Origin: Rhodoferax ferrireducens T118
Lineage (GTDB): Bacteria > Pseudomonadota > Gammaproteobacteria > Burkholderiales > Burkholderiaceae_C
Direction of reading: 5' to 3'
Length of the DNA: 64,000 bases
Assembly (NCBI RefSeq): GCF_000013605.1
Contig: NC_007908.1
Coordinates: forward strand, 1,736,001 to 1,800,000
A model generated the notes under the pieces. That model was not told where the DNA came from and made no database searches. It saw only the letters and a program-made list of their open reading frames with translations. Below are positions 63,121 to 64,000 of the stretch, piece after piece (position 1 is the stretch's first letter; each line of letters opens with the position of its first letter). The translations under genes were made by a program, and so were the position numbers.

Positions 63121-63783
63121 TCAAGCGTCTGACCCGATGCGCTTGAGCAGATGGGCGTGAACAGCACCGGCTTTGAGGTGCCGGTGCACTTGCAGCCCGG
63201 CGCTCTCAAGCTGCGCGTCTGTCCATGGAATCGGGGCCTCCAAGTACACAAAACCACCTGCTGCCACGGCGCGGCCTGCTGCTTGCAGCGCCGCCTCAAA
63301 CAGCACGGAGTCAAAGGGTGGATCCAGAAACACGGCGTCCATGCTGGCTGGGTCCAGGTGTTTGAGGGCCGCCAGGCCATCACCTCGCACGATCTGCGTC
63401 GTGCTGGCTTGCAGTTGGATCTGAACGCGCTTGAGCTGGGCCACCAGGGCGGTGTCCTGCTCCACCAGCAACACTTCTTTGGCACCACGGGACGCGGCCT
63501 CAAAGCCGAGTGCACCGGTACCGGCAAAGGCATCGATACAGCGCCAACCGGTCAGGTCCTGGCCCAGCCAGTTGAACAGGGTCTCGCGCACGCGGTCGGG
63601 TGTCGGGCGCAGGCCCGGATGTTCGACCACGGCGAGCTTGGTGCGTTTCCAGAGACCACCGATGATGCGCACCTCATGTGTCTGCGGGCTGCGGGGCCGG
63701 ATGGGCTGTGCCGGTTTCTGTGGCGCTGCGGATTTGTCTTGTTTCATCAGGGAGCTTGAGTAAGGAGGAAATTCTTGCGCCAT
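63121..63783 (-). CDS. rsmD: 16S rRNA (guanine(966)-N(2))-methyltransferase RsmD
   Basis: 220 aa from ATG 63783; ATG 63747 (MKQDKSAAP) is also possible, and neither has a clear Shine-Dalgarno. Motifs: VRIIGGLWKRTKLAVVEHPGLRPTPDRVRETLFNWL, IDAFAGTGALGFEAASRGA and DAVFLDPPFDS, the catalytic DPPF. Acts on G966 in helix 31 of 16S rRNA. Confidence 0.94.
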   Translation of the reverse strand: MAQEFPPYSSSLMKQDKSAAPQKPAQPIRPRSPQTHEVRIIGGLWKRTKLAVVEHPGLRPTPDRVRETLFNWLGQDLTGWRCIDAFAGTGALGFEAASRGAKEVLLVEQDTALVAQLKRVQIQLQASTTQIVRGDGLAALKHLDPASMDAVFLDPPFDSVLFEAALQAAGRAVAAGGFVYLEAPIPWTDAQLESAGLQVHRHLKAGAVHAHLLKRIGSDA

Positions 63784-63796
63784 GGTAGCGCGTCCA

Positions 63797-64000
63797 TTAG
63801 CTGTCTATGTCACTTGATTCGTGATTTGATGCCCGCAAGTTGCCAATTTTGGCATCCGCTGCCGCCGTTGTCCCGCCCGAACGGCTTGGCACGATCGAGG
63901 CTGATTTGTGCGAAATTTGGCTCGTTTTGGAGCCGTACTCGTGTGAAAACACCCAGGTGAACTCAGCCCCGAGCAGAAAAATCTGCGCCGAAAAATAGAC
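63797..64000 (-). CDS. C-terminal end of a YihY/BrkB-family membrane protein (cut by window edge)
   Basis: 67 codons are visible before TAA 63797-63799. The start of the visible part (VYFSAQIFLLGAEFTWVFSHEYGS) matches the last membrane helix of YihY/virulence factor BrkB-family proteins. The hydrophilic tail that follows is variable. The gene begins outside the window. Confidence 0.72.
   Translation of the reverse strand, partial: VYFSAQIFLLGAEFTWVFSHEYGSKTSQISHKSASIVPSRSGGTTAAADAKIGNLRASNHESSDIDS

Overview
The window looks like the chromosome of a betaproteobacterium of the order Burkholderiales, most likely Comamonadaceae (Rhodoferax, Polaromonas or Variovorax-like). Three things support this: the core-gene order (TPR-lolB-ispE-tRNA-Gln-prs-rplY-pth; hrcA/nadK/recN/rapZ/mutY), the protein sequences, and a dispersed intergenic repeat containing ACGGGGGCT that I associate with this family. 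Both ends cut genes: the C-terminus of an NADH-dehydrogenase-like flavoprotein on the left and of a YihY/BrkB membrane protein on the right.

Region 1 (1-21.3 kb) is an accessory metal/metalloid region. A stop-start overlapping chain runs flavoprotein, 45-aa ORF, nrtS, ECF sigma factor and zinc-finger anti-sigma. Facing it is a complete bufferin cluster (bufA1-B-C-D: a Cys-rich precursor peptide, its MNIO/DUF692 modifying enzyme, the DUF2063 partner and a DoxX membrane protein). Next come egtD (hercynine synthesis), arsS and arsM (organoarsenical/arsenosugar synthesis), an NDH-SelD fusion with senB (selenophosphate and selenosugar synthesis), a complete PhnD-PhnC-PhnE-PhnE importer, and senA (selenoneine synthase type). 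Last are a TVP38-flavoprotein fusion, a shortened DUF547 gene and the two rSAM/selenodomain-associated transferases. Relics of gor, merR/merC, DUF547 and an EamA transporter show rearrangement and decay. The most striking signal is a shared promoter motif, TGTAAG-N16/17-CGACTA. It occurs exactly four times, always correctly oriented and close upstream of bufA1, arsS, senB-selD and the TVP38-flavoprotein operon. I infer one ECF regulon joining bufferin, arsenic and selenium metabolism.

Region 2 (21.3-27.6 kb) holds housekeeping genes: yicC, a Ser/Thr kinase and PP2C phosphatase pair, rph, rdgB, hemW and a CBS-domain protein. Region 3 (27.5-41 kb) is catabolic: a TAXI-TRAP uptake system with DUF1850, an aldolase/RraA/SDR operon with a divergent LysR regulator, an LhgO-like oxidoreductase with a FadR regulator, an AcuI-like reductase, and an acyl-CoA dehydrogenase pair.

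Region 4 (41-64 kb) is mostly core: a Crp/Fnr regulator, yceH, purN, a tRNA-Ile(CAU) gene split by a 255-nt group I intron, hrcA, nadK, recN, rapZ, mutY, a dynamin-like GTPase, mutM, a TPR protein, lolB, ispE, tRNA-Gln, prs, rplY, pth, a ferredoxin, a P-type ATPase, a universal stress protein, coaD and rsmD. Copies of the ACGGGGGCT repeat lie between genes and also inside coding sequences, including the signal peptides of lolB and of the gene at 58315.
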